The notes under the pieces are model-generated. The model did not search any database, was not told the DNA's origin, and saw nothing but the letters and a program-made list of their open reading frames with translations. The position numbers and the translations under genes were made by a program. Positions 1 through 10,979 of a stretch of 64,000 nucleotides of DNA are shown piece after piece. Source of the DNA: Dryococelus australis (Eukaryota > Arthropoda > Insecta > Phasmatodea > Phasmatidae); the NCBI GenBank assembly GCA_029891345.1, contig CM056994.1, forward strand, positions 142,002,457 to 142,066,456, written 5' to 3'. The number at the start of each line of letters is the position of its first letter. Position 1 is the first letter of the stretch.

Positions 1-2640
1 TGTGGATCAGTGAAAGAATGCAATGATAATAAAGGGAGGGAGCAGAAGATCACTGAGAAAACCCGCCAGCTATTCAAACAAGAATTACGTTAGCAAATTT
101 GTCAAAATTTTACATGGCTAACAGTTTCCTACTTTAATTTCATTGGCGCATGAATAAATACATTAGGCCTATAGCAATGTTAATTTTACATTTGGCAGAA
201 AAATGTACAATATGCATACAAATAAAATCTCGAGCAGGGCTTTCGAAAGTGTGTATCGTGAACGACTTATACTGCATTCTGTACTGCTTGCAAGATAGGG
301 TAACCTTATATCCAGACATTTTACTGTCATAGCCTGAAGTTCAAAAAACGATACAGCATTGATAACAGAATATAACTCTCTTCGACGCTTCAGTCAAGTT
401 TAATATAACTTCAGTAAATTTTGACAGTTCTCGAAAAGAAGTGCGGCCACGATGTATCCCTCCACCACAGCTGTTCTGTCGGTATAGAAAATGATCTTTG
501 TAAACAAATTACGAATCCAATGACAGGCATGAAAGACTGACCACCTCTGTCCATTACTTAGGCTATTCCCAAATGTTTTATTTTTGTTGTGGTCACATAC
601 TATACTAGGTAGGATTGTGTTTATTTTATTGGTGGAGTGGGGTACTAAGGTTTAACATATTTCGTGAGACGTGATTGTGTTGCGTTTCTACTTATGAGAG
701 AGTGGCGATTGGAACTTACATAGTTTTGAAGAAGCAGTGGAAAATTTTGTTCATACGGAAATAGTATTCATTTTCTATACATCTCAGAGATTTAAATTTA
801 TAAAATAAAAAAAAATCGATAAATTGGCGTTGTTCACACCTTAACATTATTGCATTTTTTATACATGAACTACATTTAAAGGGCGTTTATTTAGGCCACA
901 TACATTAGGAAACCTCCGGGAATAACAAAACGCGATAAATATCTCACTGGTAATACGGACGTACGAAATGAGTAATGTAAATATGTTCAGAAAATCGAAC
1001 TCTCCACGCAAAAAAGTAGTTATAAATTCGATAAAATAAATAACGGTAAAACGAGGTTTCTTTGATTACGAAATACGTTTCAAATATTATAACAACAATT
1101 TAAGGAACCATTATTTATAAATTGCACAAATTTACTGTTCACTTCGTAATTCCTAAACATGTTCCTATCTTCGGATTATTACTTCACTAAAATCACGTGT
1201 TGGCCACAGATACGAAAAAGTTTATTTGCTGACTTATGCAAATAACGAAACACTTGAAACCAAACAATTCAAACTTCACAAAATAAATATTTTTTTTCGA
1301 AAATGCTTTACGATGGTCACATAATATATGGCCTACCAGAAGCCCTATTACAAAGTGGCTGACACTAATTTCGCTGAGAAGACTTTTCTAAAAAGGCACA
1401 TATGACGAACTACACTTAATGAAATATTCAAATACAAAAATTATTAAATGCGTATAAAATAATCAGATATCACCAGCACGGAACTTTCAAAACATTATTG
1501 AAAAGAGCTGAATTGCAAATGACATTTCACCAGGCGGGTGGAGCTCAAAGACAAGTGAGATTGGTGGAGATCTTCCGTAATGTTTGCATGCTCTATGTTT
1601 TTAATGCCCTTGCTCGATAACTCAGAGAAATTGTACATTATTCCATGCTTGCAATTTTAAACATTGTTTTAGTAATTGGCATTAAATTTCTACATAGTAA
1701 TTTTTTAAATGCCAAGTACTCTTTTCTTCTGGTCATCTTGAAGGCCACCAGCATAATAACACGCATCCTGCAAAAAACATCAGCTGACACAGTACTTTCC
1801 GAATGACGGTGGATAAATCTCCTTCTGTAAATTTTTGGTTTACATGTTCTTCTAACCTGACAACAGCGCTTCACATCCGGGATGGATTATTTACTATTCT
1901 CCTTGAGTCACTGTTACTGGGTAATAAATATCTCTTCGCTTTGCTGAGTATCTGAACAAAAATCATTAAATTACAACCACGACACATGACATGGGTGTAT
2001 TGTCGCTACGATTCCCCTTACAAGTGAATGAATATGCCGCTAATGGTCACAGTCAGTAAGTGAATAAGTAGTTTACATGTGCAACATACCTATGCTACGA
2101 ATAAATATACATTGGTTTGAAATTAATACAGGAACTTCGTTTGGGGGCAATGAACATTTATTTAGCAAGCTTACTACTATCGCATCTGTAGTAGCAATTT
2201 TCAGAATATTATTAATTAAATCCGATCTATTCCAATAAAGCACACCCCTCGGAGTAACATATAAAAAGAACATATTTGGACAATGATTGCAAAAAAAAAA
2301 AAAAAACATTTACAAACACTAGTACAAAATGACTTCTCTTCCCTTGTCTGCGATGAAGGGTAAATGGGAAATCACAGAGAAAATGTTGGGACATCGTCCT
2401 GCTTCGAAATTCGGGAGCGACCCCAAAGAACATTTACTCACTTAAATACAGTGAGAATGTTATAAAAATTTAATTTGGTTTCATACATTTTTTTTTCTTC
2501 ACCTCCTCCAATGTATGATATAAACCAAGTAGAAATTAATATTGAAAAATAATGAAAATAAAATTTAATGCTCAAATGAATTTTCATACACTATTTATTT
2601 AGTACGCTGTCAATACATAGCATATTTATGAAATATATAT
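1..2640. other. AT-rich sequence, no gene recognised
   Basis: No coding region or known repeat could be recognised. Open frames are at most about 80 codons, lack domain motifs and fit chance in AT-rich DNA. A run of A lies near 2,290-2,307. The right edge may contain the poorly conserved distal end of the LTR copy described next. Confidence 0.6.
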
Positions 2641-2905
2641 AATATGGTCAACAACAACCCCAACTAATAGTAATTGAATGTTTATACACCCCATTTCATT
2701 ACTGATCACTACCCAAATGGTAACTCACTCTGAAACATACTAAGAATATGTAGGACGGTCAATTTATCACACAATACTATAAATACAATTGTTAGTGAGG
2801 TGTTTGAAGTATAATAAATAATGTCTGTATTAGATAAACAGAACATAACGATCGTGTACTTAACATCGGAGGTACCTATGGCGCAGTTATCCTCAGGCTA
2901 TAGAC
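2640..2905 (-). repeat. Second LTR copy, part A (interrupted)
   Basis: This matches the inner half of the right LTR at roughly 15,950-16,146. Shared blocks include a 'CATACACCCC/TTATACACCCC' stretch, 'GAGGTGTT', 'ACTTAAC..GGAGGTA' and a final 'TCAGGCTATAGAC'. The match stops at AGAC (2,902-2,905), exactly where the homologous right copy continues into 'AGCATATGATGCTGTGAG', whose counterpart here resumes at 6,778. The left boundary is vague because similarity fades below about 2,660. Confidence 0.6.
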
Positions 2906-3699
2906 TGTGCCGCTAGCGCTGGCATCGCCTTGGTGCTGCTAGTGTCGACTTTAAGGACATTCGCTTCGTGCCTGGGTACAATCTCCTTGCCGACTTGAGT
3001 ATCCCCTCATTTTTCTTACTTCACCTTATCCTTTGTTCCACTCCTCTACCTGCGCCATATTGATATTTTGAATTTATTTGACCATGCGCACTTTCTCTCG
3101 ACCTTCTTACTGCGGCAAACTTTGCTTGTGTAACATCAATTGGCCTTCTGCCATACTGCGTTTGCCGCATTTATTTATCTGGGTCATTGTACGAACTTAG
3201 GTTCGTAGTGTATGAGGAAACCACAGTGATTGCAGATTGCTAAGCTTGAGCAAAGTTCAACATGATTGCAACACCTGAAATCGGTAAGTCGTGGAGTGGA
3301 GCAACAGTTAGATGACATTGGTAAGAATGCAATTTGTTGGAATAGTTTGGGTGATTCCGTGGGTCAGTATTTTGATTCCGTGGGCCAGTATTTCTAAATT
3401 TAAGTTTGGTATCTTGGTTTAAAGGAGAAATTCATGTTTTGCTGTAAACATAACTTCGCCCAGTTTCCCACGTTTTGGTATGTTACCGAGTTAAATTTCC
3501 TGAGTTTAGGTTCTGTTTGACACCACGACTTGCTGGAAGTTAAATTACTCCACTTGTAATCTGAGGTCATACAAACTAGTTTGAAAATAGCAAATTAATT
3601 TTTTTTATAATCATAATAGTAGTGTTCATGGGGCATGTATATAGGAAGTATTGATTTTTCCAACGAAAGTTGTTATAAAATGTGCTCTCGGATTTTCCT

Positions 3700-3866
3700 T
3701 TCCTAATTCCATTTCTTTCTTTCCCTTTCATTCCCTCTTCCTCTATTTCCTTCTTTCTCTCTTTCCTATCTTCATTTCTTTCTTTCTCCTTTCTTGACCT
3801 CTTCCTGCCTTTCTTTCTCTCCTTTCCTTCTCTTTGACTGTGTTTCTCTCCTGTCTCTCTAATTCG
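3700..3866 (+). repeat. Pyrimidine (CT/CTTT) tract
   Basis: About 165 bases composed almost only of T and C, made of TTTCTTTC, CCTTTC and TTCCTC variants. This is low-complexity sequence. Confidence 0.85.
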
Positions 3867-4030
3867 TTTGTCATTTGTTTATACGCTAGTTCGAACTGCC
3901 GAACTTTTGGTCGCTAGACTTACGCCTTAGACCGCTCGGTTGTCGTGACATGTGCTGGACAACGGTTTATAAGCAGTGTATGGCTTGTGTATGTGGACGA
4001 ATAAATATGTCATGGTTATTATTTTAATAC

Positions 4031-4034
<4 letters not shown>

Positions 4035-4075
<41 letters not shown>

Positions 4076-4077
4076 AT
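4035..4077. repeat. (TA)n microsatellite
   Basis: Dinucleotide TA run, broken once; a shorter TA block follows near 4,121-4,136. Confidence 0.95.
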
Positions 4078-4199
4078 TTTTAAGATTTAATTTTTAAAGT
4101 ATTTATTTTCAATGAAATATTTATATATATATATATAGTATTTTTTTTCTGTTAATACTTGTTATAAAAATTTTCTCATATAGTCACAGACACGCAGTG

Positions 4200-4560
4200 T
4201 GGTTATTTATTATACTCATAGTTACATATAATAATTTTTTTCATACATACATAAATATTAATTAAATTTTATACCATCCGAGACATTTTAGTACATTTCT
4301 TATATACATACAATGTTTCTTTTTTTACATTCGCAGACATTAAGTAATTTTTATTTACATTTAGGGTCTTTGTTACTCACACTGGACTTAGAAAAAAGTT
4401 TTCCCCTTTATGTTGAACACGCACTTTGTAACTCACACTGTACTCAGAAATGAATTTTACTCCCCCCATGTTACACATGGAATATTTCCTACCCCTATGT
4501 AATGTACAGCCAGGAGTTGTACATTTTTTCCCACACGCTATCCTTAGTCATACCTAACAA
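4200..4560 (+). repeat. G-poor dispersed repeat, copy 1, with a local duplication
   Basis: The phrase CTCACACTG-GACTTA plus flanking sequence resembles 17,740-17,790 and the reverse complement of 42,500-42,545. Within this copy the segment is duplicated about 60 bp apart: 'TTACTCACACTGGACTTAG' is followed by 'TAACTCACACTGTACTCAG'. The class is unknown and no coding capacity is seen. Confidence 0.4.
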
Positions 4561-4950
4561 TTAAGATGAAAACCCAACATAACCGTCTGTTGCTGCCATC
4601 ATCCTCGTCACCTTCTCGATTTAGAGTATACTGTTTAATTTTCGTATGGAGTTTCAGAAGATGTACACATTTTATCCAAGTGGTCATAAAATCCTTTCGG
4701 TAATTTTTGTATTAGGAAGTGCGAGCTTGCTTAGTGCCTTGGACATACTGGATGAGTTGCGTTACCTGATGAAAGAATTACTCCTAGTATATGCACCTTA
4801 CGACCGCATTCAAATATTTGCTGGCCTACGTACAGCAGGACGAATCTGCCCTGCAGGGAGTGTTTCGAAGGCTGCACCATTCCCATTTTGGACACTCCTC
4901 ATTCCCGCAGCTGGTGCAAGATGCGACTTCGTGCAGCAGCACCCACCACC

Positions 4951-5134
4951 AACTTAACACTTAAGATGTAAGACTTAGTACTTAAGACATAATACTACAG
5001 ACTTAGGTCGAAGTGCCTATTTACTATCGGGAAAGTGTGGGGCATAAAAAGATAACCCTCCCCCAAACTCCCCAGGAAATCCGTAGAAAAAATGCACCGT
5101 CTAGGCCGAAAATAAGTCGAAAAACACATCGGCT
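4951..5134 (+). repeat. Left arm of a ~180-bp inverted repeat pair
   Basis: This is the reverse complement of 8,936-9,120 with roughly 80-85% identity by eye. The best-conserved core contains AGTGTGGGGCATAAAAAGAT and then AACCCTCCCC (about 5,034-5,063). Both arms adjoin stretches of degenerate CTTAAG/GTCTTA repeats. It is a dispersed non-coding repeat of unknown class. Confidence 0.75.
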
Positions 5135-5473
5135 GTTACTGGAGGACGCCATCTTGGTTTATTCGTTGATTATTTGTTTCCGACTGCCATCTTGGTTCTA
5201 GAGTTTGTTGCCAAGGGCGTTGATGTCACTATCGTTCAATCGATTAGTCGCATTCGCTCCTCTACCGTTTTCGTTCTAGAGTGTTTGCTAGGAGCGATGG
5301 TGTCGCTCGACCATCATGTTGGATCTGAAGTATGCCACTAAGGGCGCTGCTTAATTTAGAACTCAAAATACCATCTGGAAGAGTGCGGGGTCGAACTGCC
5401 GATGTAAACAAATATGGACTTAACTTACCCATCATGTAGTCACCTTCACTGCCCTTTTTTGTTGTATGCAATT

Positions 5474-5512
5474 CATACACACACGCGCGCACACACGCAC
5501 GCATACACGCAC
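5474..5512. repeat. (CA/CG)n microsatellite
   Basis: Alternating CA and CG dinucleotides, 'ACACACGCGCGCACAC' and onwards. It is purine-pyrimidine alternating and so potentially Z-DNA forming. Confidence 0.9.
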
Positions 5513-6777
5513 ACTTGTTTAGGACTTTGAATATATTTCGTATTGTATAAGACTGAATTTTTTTTTAATTTAGTAGCTAATTTCTCATACTTACACGACA
5601 TCCACTTCACTTAACCTAACTTTCACTCTAGTCATCGTCAGACCCCTCTACACCTCTTCTCCTTCTAATCGTTACTATTTTCCCATTGATTAGTTTGTCA
5701 GATACAATCAGGCACCTTCGGCTAACCCATCCGTTGCACTTATATACTAGCATATAGAAGGCCTCGGGACCCAGTCTGTTCGTATGCGCACCTGTAATGC
5801 GCCATTTTAATGGGGAAGGTGTAGGTTGCCTTGAGATCTCCTTCTCTTATGTTTTTAATTATAAGTGTGGAGTTGAATAAATGAAATGCGTGTCCTATTA
5901 TGTATTTAAGGGAAATTATTTTATGTGTCGATCTTTTAATAGCTTCTTATATTTTATTAAACAAAACTGTGTGTAACTGCGATATCACAATTTTATTTCA
6001 AAATAATGTTAAATCTGACTTTAAAGTACCTTAAAATGTATATGGAAATACGCTCTATTATCTTTGGAGTTTGGATATCAAAAATTGGCCGTGTTTGGAA
6101 AGTCTTTTGGTGAAGGCTTGGTAACCTCAAGCGAGGCACGCATCGCTGATTGGTTGAAGTTGTTTGCACACGAGTCAAATAAATGGAGTCTGATTTTAAT
6201 GGAACCTTTTGCATAGTGTTCCTAATACATGTACTTTTCTTGCAAATACAAGTGTTTACGTATTCAGAAAGGAATTTACCTCCCTTTATCTATTTGTAAG
6301 ATATGCTTTGAACCAGTAAAATAATATCTCTGGTAACCTTAATATCTTGTCGGCTGGTTACAATTGTGAATCAGCCCATTCAATAAAATGTTCGGGTTAT
6401 TGAATAATAATGAATGTGGCTTGAGTACATTAGCGATTGTGAGTGAACGATTGCCTCGTTTTCTAAACCTTTTAGTAACTAGTTATTCTTTCACTATTGT
6501 GTTGTGCGAGAAGGCACGCTTTTTAAGGGTTCTAAATTAATGAATCAATTGTTAAAAGCAAAAAAATATATATTTTTAATAGAGCCTTCAGTAGTAATGA
6601 AACTTTTAAATTTTAGGCACAGCACTTGTAAGGAATGCCACACTGGTTTTACAATGAATTAAAATGCATGAATTTCGAGATCCAAAACATATTGTATTCT
6701 ATTTGATGTGAACATAAAATGATAAAATAATATTTTCTACCCCGTTTTGTATCAAATTCTTGTATAGAAGTGGTACA

Positions 6778-7373
6778 AGACAGCAAATGATTCTGTGAGA
6801 TATAAACATTTCGACGTCTTTCTGGAGCACATAAGTTTCTTACGTGAGCTGAAATAACTACTTATGCTAGCCACTTTAAAGCACAAGAAACATATTTGCC
6901 ATTTAAGAAGGAAGGAACAGGTGAAGCGTCAACACGTACAAAAACGTATCTCTCAACTTTAAATTTCAGCATTTCAATTTTTATTTCAGTTTCTTTTTCC
7001 AATAATCAATCTATCTAAATCCTAAAATGAGATTATTATTGAATTACCTGCATTGGAATACGGACTATAATATTAAAAGAAATCTAAGCTGCTGCTGGAA
7101 AGAGGTCGTTTCAATTAAACACTGTACCTATTTGCAAAATGTTAAAATGTGTAGAAATGTTTCTAGCGTGTAGCTCAGCTTAAGGTTACAGAACTCAAAT
7201 GAATTTTTTCTTTATTAATACATCAGAAACATTCATTAACTTGCTGGATTTTGTTCAGTGGGACACTTATTTCTTCCTTAGGGCATGTGGGGTATTGCTA
7301 ATGGAATTGATGTATAAAGCGTGTTTCTAACATGGCGTCTTTCCATACATTCTAGAAAGAAATACGTTTTACG
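6778..7373 (-). repeat. Second LTR copy, part B
   Basis: About 600 bp aligned co-linearly with 16,143-16,730. Shared anchors include 'TTTCGACGTCT', 'CTTATGCTAGCCACTTTAAA', 'AAGAAACATATTTGCCATTT', 'CAGTGGGACACTTA' and 'AAGAAATAC' near the end. Identity is roughly 75-80% by eye with scattered indels. The outer end corresponds to the CA terminus of the right LTR, but here it reads CG. Confidence 0.8.
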
Positions 7374-8144
7374 GGCTTTTCCATAGTAATAATATGTAAA
7401 ATACCAGTACTATTCACGTATTGAAGGACGTTGCTGTAGCAGGAATTGAATTTTATTTAGCAGGAAGCAGGACAGGATGCAGACTTCTACATCTGCAGGT
7501 TCAAGAATAGTCTAGGGTGATAACTTTTAAGTGGACCAGACGTCAACCAACGAGTGTCGTTTCCAATACTAACTACCTCCTACAGTTGCAACACGAAAGG
7601 GTCTTAGAGGCACACAACTTATCGCGGATGAATAAAAATCTTTTTTGCAGACTGGGGAGTATCGGACACCCTAATAAAATATTTGAAAAAACGTAAGCTT
7701 CGTCCACTCTGGACAAGCGTCCTACAGTAGGTCCTGTCGATTCAAAATGTTATGGTGGAGAGAGCGATATTCCTAACTGATTGGTCAAGGCTATACCTGC
7801 CCTGATCTATTCAGCAGTGCAGGGTTTAAACCTACCAGCCAACCAGAAGGCTTACAACCTAATCTACCAAAAAACGATCCACACCAACGACGTAATACTA
7901 CAAAAACAGTATGTGATTTCGAAATAGATATATACATAAATAAACCCTGAAACATTAACAATAGTGAGTCGAAAAATAAAATAAACATTAATTAATATAA
8001 ACATTTAATAAAACTCTAACTTACAGACCCATTTCGACATTAAATATTGTCATCCATACATTTAAAGTTAAAAGTCCTGTCATCAGAAAAATATATATTT
8101 ATATTAGAAAGACGTAATGTGACTTGGTTTATATGTCTCGGGTA

Positions 8145-8770
8145 ATCTCGGAAACTGCATGGCTGATACTTATAATTCTTTCATTATTAGAAAGTTACGT
8201 TCTTCCAGGTTTTCGTAGGCTATGTTCAATTCAAAAATAAAAAGAAAGTCCTTGAGAAATTTCAAAATTTGTAATCCAAGTCGGAGAAAAATGATCTACT
8301 TGTCTGCTTTCTAAGAATGCTCTACCAAAACTTCAGGGCCGATTCTTGTAATAATTTTACTATTAGAATGTTACATTCTTCCAGATGGACATAAAAATAT
8401 ATCGAGTGGGGCCACAGATACACAGTGGGTAGAGTAATGCCAATTGGGGCTGCAGTGGCCCAGTGGCTAGAGCGATCACAAGTGAGGCTGCAGTGACTCA
8501 CTGCCAAGCACGATAATATTTAAAAAGGTAATGTGAGTAATTTTAAAATTTTATGTGAGTAATTTTAATTTTAAAAGGTAATGCCACGGGTAATCTCGGA
8601 AACTACAAAGCTGATTCTCACTATTCTTTCACTTTCAGAAAGCTACATTCTTCCAGATTGACATAAACTTTGTGTAATAAAAAAAAAAAAAATCCTGGAC
8701 AAATTTCAAAATTTGTAAACCAAGTCGGAGAAAAACGTGCTACTTGGATGCTTTCTATGTGTGCACTAAA
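8145..8770. repeat. Direct duplication flanking a short 38-bp array
   Basis: Segment 8,145-8,318 recurs at 8,588-8,770. Shared anchors are 'GGGTAATCTCGGAAACT', 'ATTCTTTCA', 'TTCTTCCAG', 'AATTTCAAAATTTGTAA' and 'CCAAGTCGGAGAAAAA'. A partial third copy of the middle portion lies at 8,335-8,400. Between the copies sit three units of the 38-bp satellite. Confidence 0.75.
8403..8516 (+). repeat. 38-bp tandem repeat, short array (3 units)
   Basis: Three contiguous 38-bp units starting AGTGGGGCC or ATTGGGGCT, with a core like 'GCAGTGGCCCAGTGG.TAGAGCGAT'. They have the same period, phase and consensus as the longer array at 27,515-27,930. The core resembles the D-arm/box A of a tRNA. Confidence 0.85.
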
Positions 8771-8935
8771 AAAAAAAAAAAACATTATTAGAGATAAATT
8801 GAAATAATATTATAAGAAATTGTAGAGAGGTGGGAGCTTTACTCTGCACACCCCTGAAACTTTGGCTATCGAACCCCCTTCACCCCTCTTCAACCAACCA
8901 TTCTTGCTATCCCCTGGAAGGAGTTGCCGAGACCA

Positions 8936-9120
8936 GAGCGGTGTGTTTTTCGCTTTCTTCTCGGCCTAGAAGTTGCATTTTTCGACGGATTTTCTGGGGA
9001 TTTGTGGGGAGGGTTATCTTTTTATGCCCCACACTTTCCGATGGTAAGATAGGCACTTCGGCCTAATTTTTATGTCTTATGTCTTAAGTGCTTAGTCTTA
9101 CACATTAAGTGTTAAGTCTT
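8936..9120 (-). repeat. Right arm of the ~180-bp inverted repeat pair
   Basis: Reverse-complement partner of 4,951-5,134. It contains the same conserved core ('CTTTTTATGCCCCACACT' on this strand) and ends in CTTAAG/GTCTTA repeats. Its partner is inside the 2,906-6,777 insertion, so the pair reflects two insertions of one repeat family rather than termini of one element. Confidence 0.75.
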
Positions 9121-9240
9121 ACGTCTGAACTGTTTAGTCTTACATCTTAAGTCTTATGTATTATGTTTAATGTCTTACATCTTACATCTTAAATCTTACG
9201 ACTTATATGTTACATTCTATGCATTAAATATTAATTTTTA
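9062..9240. repeat. Degenerate GTCTTA/CTTAAG minisatellite
   Basis: About 180 bp of imperfect 10-12-bp units such as 'TCTTATGTCTTAAGTGCTTA' and 'TCTTACATCTTAA'. It is contiguous with the inverted-repeat arm on its left. Confidence 0.8.
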
Positions 9241-9265
9241 AATATTTATGTTCCGAATACAACTA

Positions 9266-9998
9266 TAGGACGGGATGTGCGAGAGAGCACCGATAGGAGC
9301 GAGCAAGCACGTGCTGAAGATCCTAGACAAACTCGTGGGTAGTCGGTAGCGATGTGCGAGTGAACGCCGATAGACGTGAGCGAGTACTTCCCGAAATTTC
9401 AAGACATAGTCAGGATGTGCAAGCGAGCACATGCCGAAGTTTCCGTAGTCGTGAGTAGTTAGACGCGGGTAGTCACGGGTAGTCATGGGTAGTCGAAAAT
9501 TATCGAAACGACATAGAAAAAGGTACGTTAGTTTTGGGAGAAAAAAAAATGTAAACAACATCTTCCCAAAAAATTACATAACACCTAAGCGAAAAGATTG
9601 CAGGCTGCACGTGTCGAAGTTCCCGTAGTTGAAAGTAGTCGCAAGTAGACGTGGGTAGTCGCAAGTTGCCGCAAGTTGTCGCAGGTAGTCGTGTAGTCGC
9701 AAGTAGTCACAGGTTGTCGCAAGTAGTCACAGGTTGTCGCAAGTAGTTACGGGTAGTCGCTGGTAATCACGGGTAGTAGCGGAAGTCACGATTATTCGTA
9801 GGTATTTATGGGTAGTCGCAGGTAGTCACGGGTATTCGGAATAAATCACGGGTGGTCACAGGTAGATGCAGATTATCACAGGTAGTTGCAGGTTATCGCA
9901 GGTAGTCGCAAGTAGTCACGAGTAGTTGCGGATGATCGCAGGTAATCACAGTTAGTGATGGGTAGTCGAAAGTAGTCGGGAGTAGTCGCATGTATAGG
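9266..9998. repeat. Compound minisatellite: 'GATGTGCGAG' units then 'GGTAGTCGCA' units
   Basis: 9,266-9,450 has three diverged ~70-bp units beginning GATGTGCGAG or GATGTGCAAG. 9,450-9,500 and 9,625-9,998 are filled with ~10-bp units around GGTAGTCGCA/GGTAGTCACG. A ~120-bp non-repetitive piece separates the two blocks. The array is non-coding and breaks all frames. Confidence 0.9.
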
Positions 9999-10464
9999 TA
10001 TGTATTTCAATAACTCCATAAAATCTGAGCGAAGCGATTATGGGCTACTAGTATTAAATAAAATATAAAATATGAAAACTATTAAAGTTTGTATACACAA
10101 AAATGTTATGTGACAATGTGAATAATAATACATAGATTTGTCATCTATTCCCCGAGACATGAAAATGTGGTTGCTACAGACGAACCTCCTAATTTTTTAA
10201 CAATGTTGCACAACATGTCCAAAAAAGAACACCATTCTACGATACCACACGTAATTGAAAACGTTTCAATGATGTCATGTGAAACCTTATTTTGCAATGT
10301 TTTCCGGAGATTATTTTCCTCTCGGGGAAGTGTATAGCTTTATTGTAATCAATCACCTGAAAATAAATACACAACAAACATACTTCAAAAAGGAAAGGAA
10401 TAGTATTTTGAAATTTTAATTCAGATCACATCGCTGAGGGTTCGGTGGAGTGAGGAGACTCTCT

Positions 10465-10532
10465 CGGTGTTTGTAGAGCACTTTGGCTTCCTTGTTCGGG
10501 AGTATTGGCCGGGTTCGATGCCTGCCCACGCC
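10465..10532 (+). repeat. tRNA-derived SINE-like head
   Basis: It reads like a decayed tRNA. A box-A-like 'TGTAGAGCACTTTGGCTTCC' is followed about 30 bp later by a box-B-like 'GGGTTCGATGCC'. This spacing and content is typical of the 5' region of tRNA-derived SINEs. It is too diverged to be a functional tRNA: no acceptor stem was found. It lies in the 3' region of the Gypsy element. Confidence 0.5.
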
Positions 10533-10979
10533 AAAAGTACGTGGACTCCTCTTTAGTATAGCAATCATTGTCGGGCAACAGAGGCGTGTTACGGGCTCCT
10601 CTTCGAAACAGCGTGCAGTGTGTCATTGTGACGAAGTGTGTGTAGTACCAGCAAGATGCACTGTCGTACTCATAGTCGTCCGAGCTGTGGGGATGTGCTC
10701 CATCTCTGGCTAACTTGCATGTGTATTGATGTGTGTTTTTTTTACGGATGTAGTGCGGTAGTTAACTTATACCCTCGTCCAGTCTCTAATAAGCGAAGTA
10801 ACTCATATTTACAGTGACGTCTTTCGTACACACATCGCACTCACAAATTAACCCTTGAAGACCATTCAGCATTGCATTGTGTCTCTATTAGGGTACTCGA
10901 CGGGATTGCCTTGCGAATGATGAACAGCTGTCGGGATAATTCTTCGGGCTCTCAGACTTGCTTGTCATAAATGTCCTTT

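Larger units (their letters stand above)
2906..6777. mobile_element. 3.87-kb insertion inside the LTR copy, flanked by AGAC
   Basis: The LTR homology breaks after AGAC at 2,905 and resumes with AGAC at 6,778-6,781. In the uninterrupted copy the same junction (16,143-16,146) has a single AGAC, so that copy acts as an empty site. The inserted block starts TG and ends CA, as LTR-class integrations do, and a 4-bp duplication is typical of Gypsy-like integrases. I found no LTR pair, terminal inverted repeat or transposase in it, so its class is unproven. It contains a pyrimidine tract, TA repeats, a copy of the G-poor repeat and the left arm of a 180-bp inverted repeat. An open frame at 4,646-4,957 has no recognisable domain. 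Confidence 0.5.

Noticed and set aside
4646-4957. 103-codon open frame as a gene
   Set aside because: No domain, signal or splice context; it ends inside a dispersed repeat and lies in an insertion.
4951-9120. Inverted repeat arms as termini of a single DNA transposon
   Set aside because: One arm lies inside the 2,906-6,777 insertion and the other outside it, and no transposase or target duplication fits those ends.
10426-10713. Overlapping open frames around 10.5 kb
   Set aside because: They overlap a tRNA-derived SINE-like unit and the degenerate end of Gypsy pol, with no protein motif.
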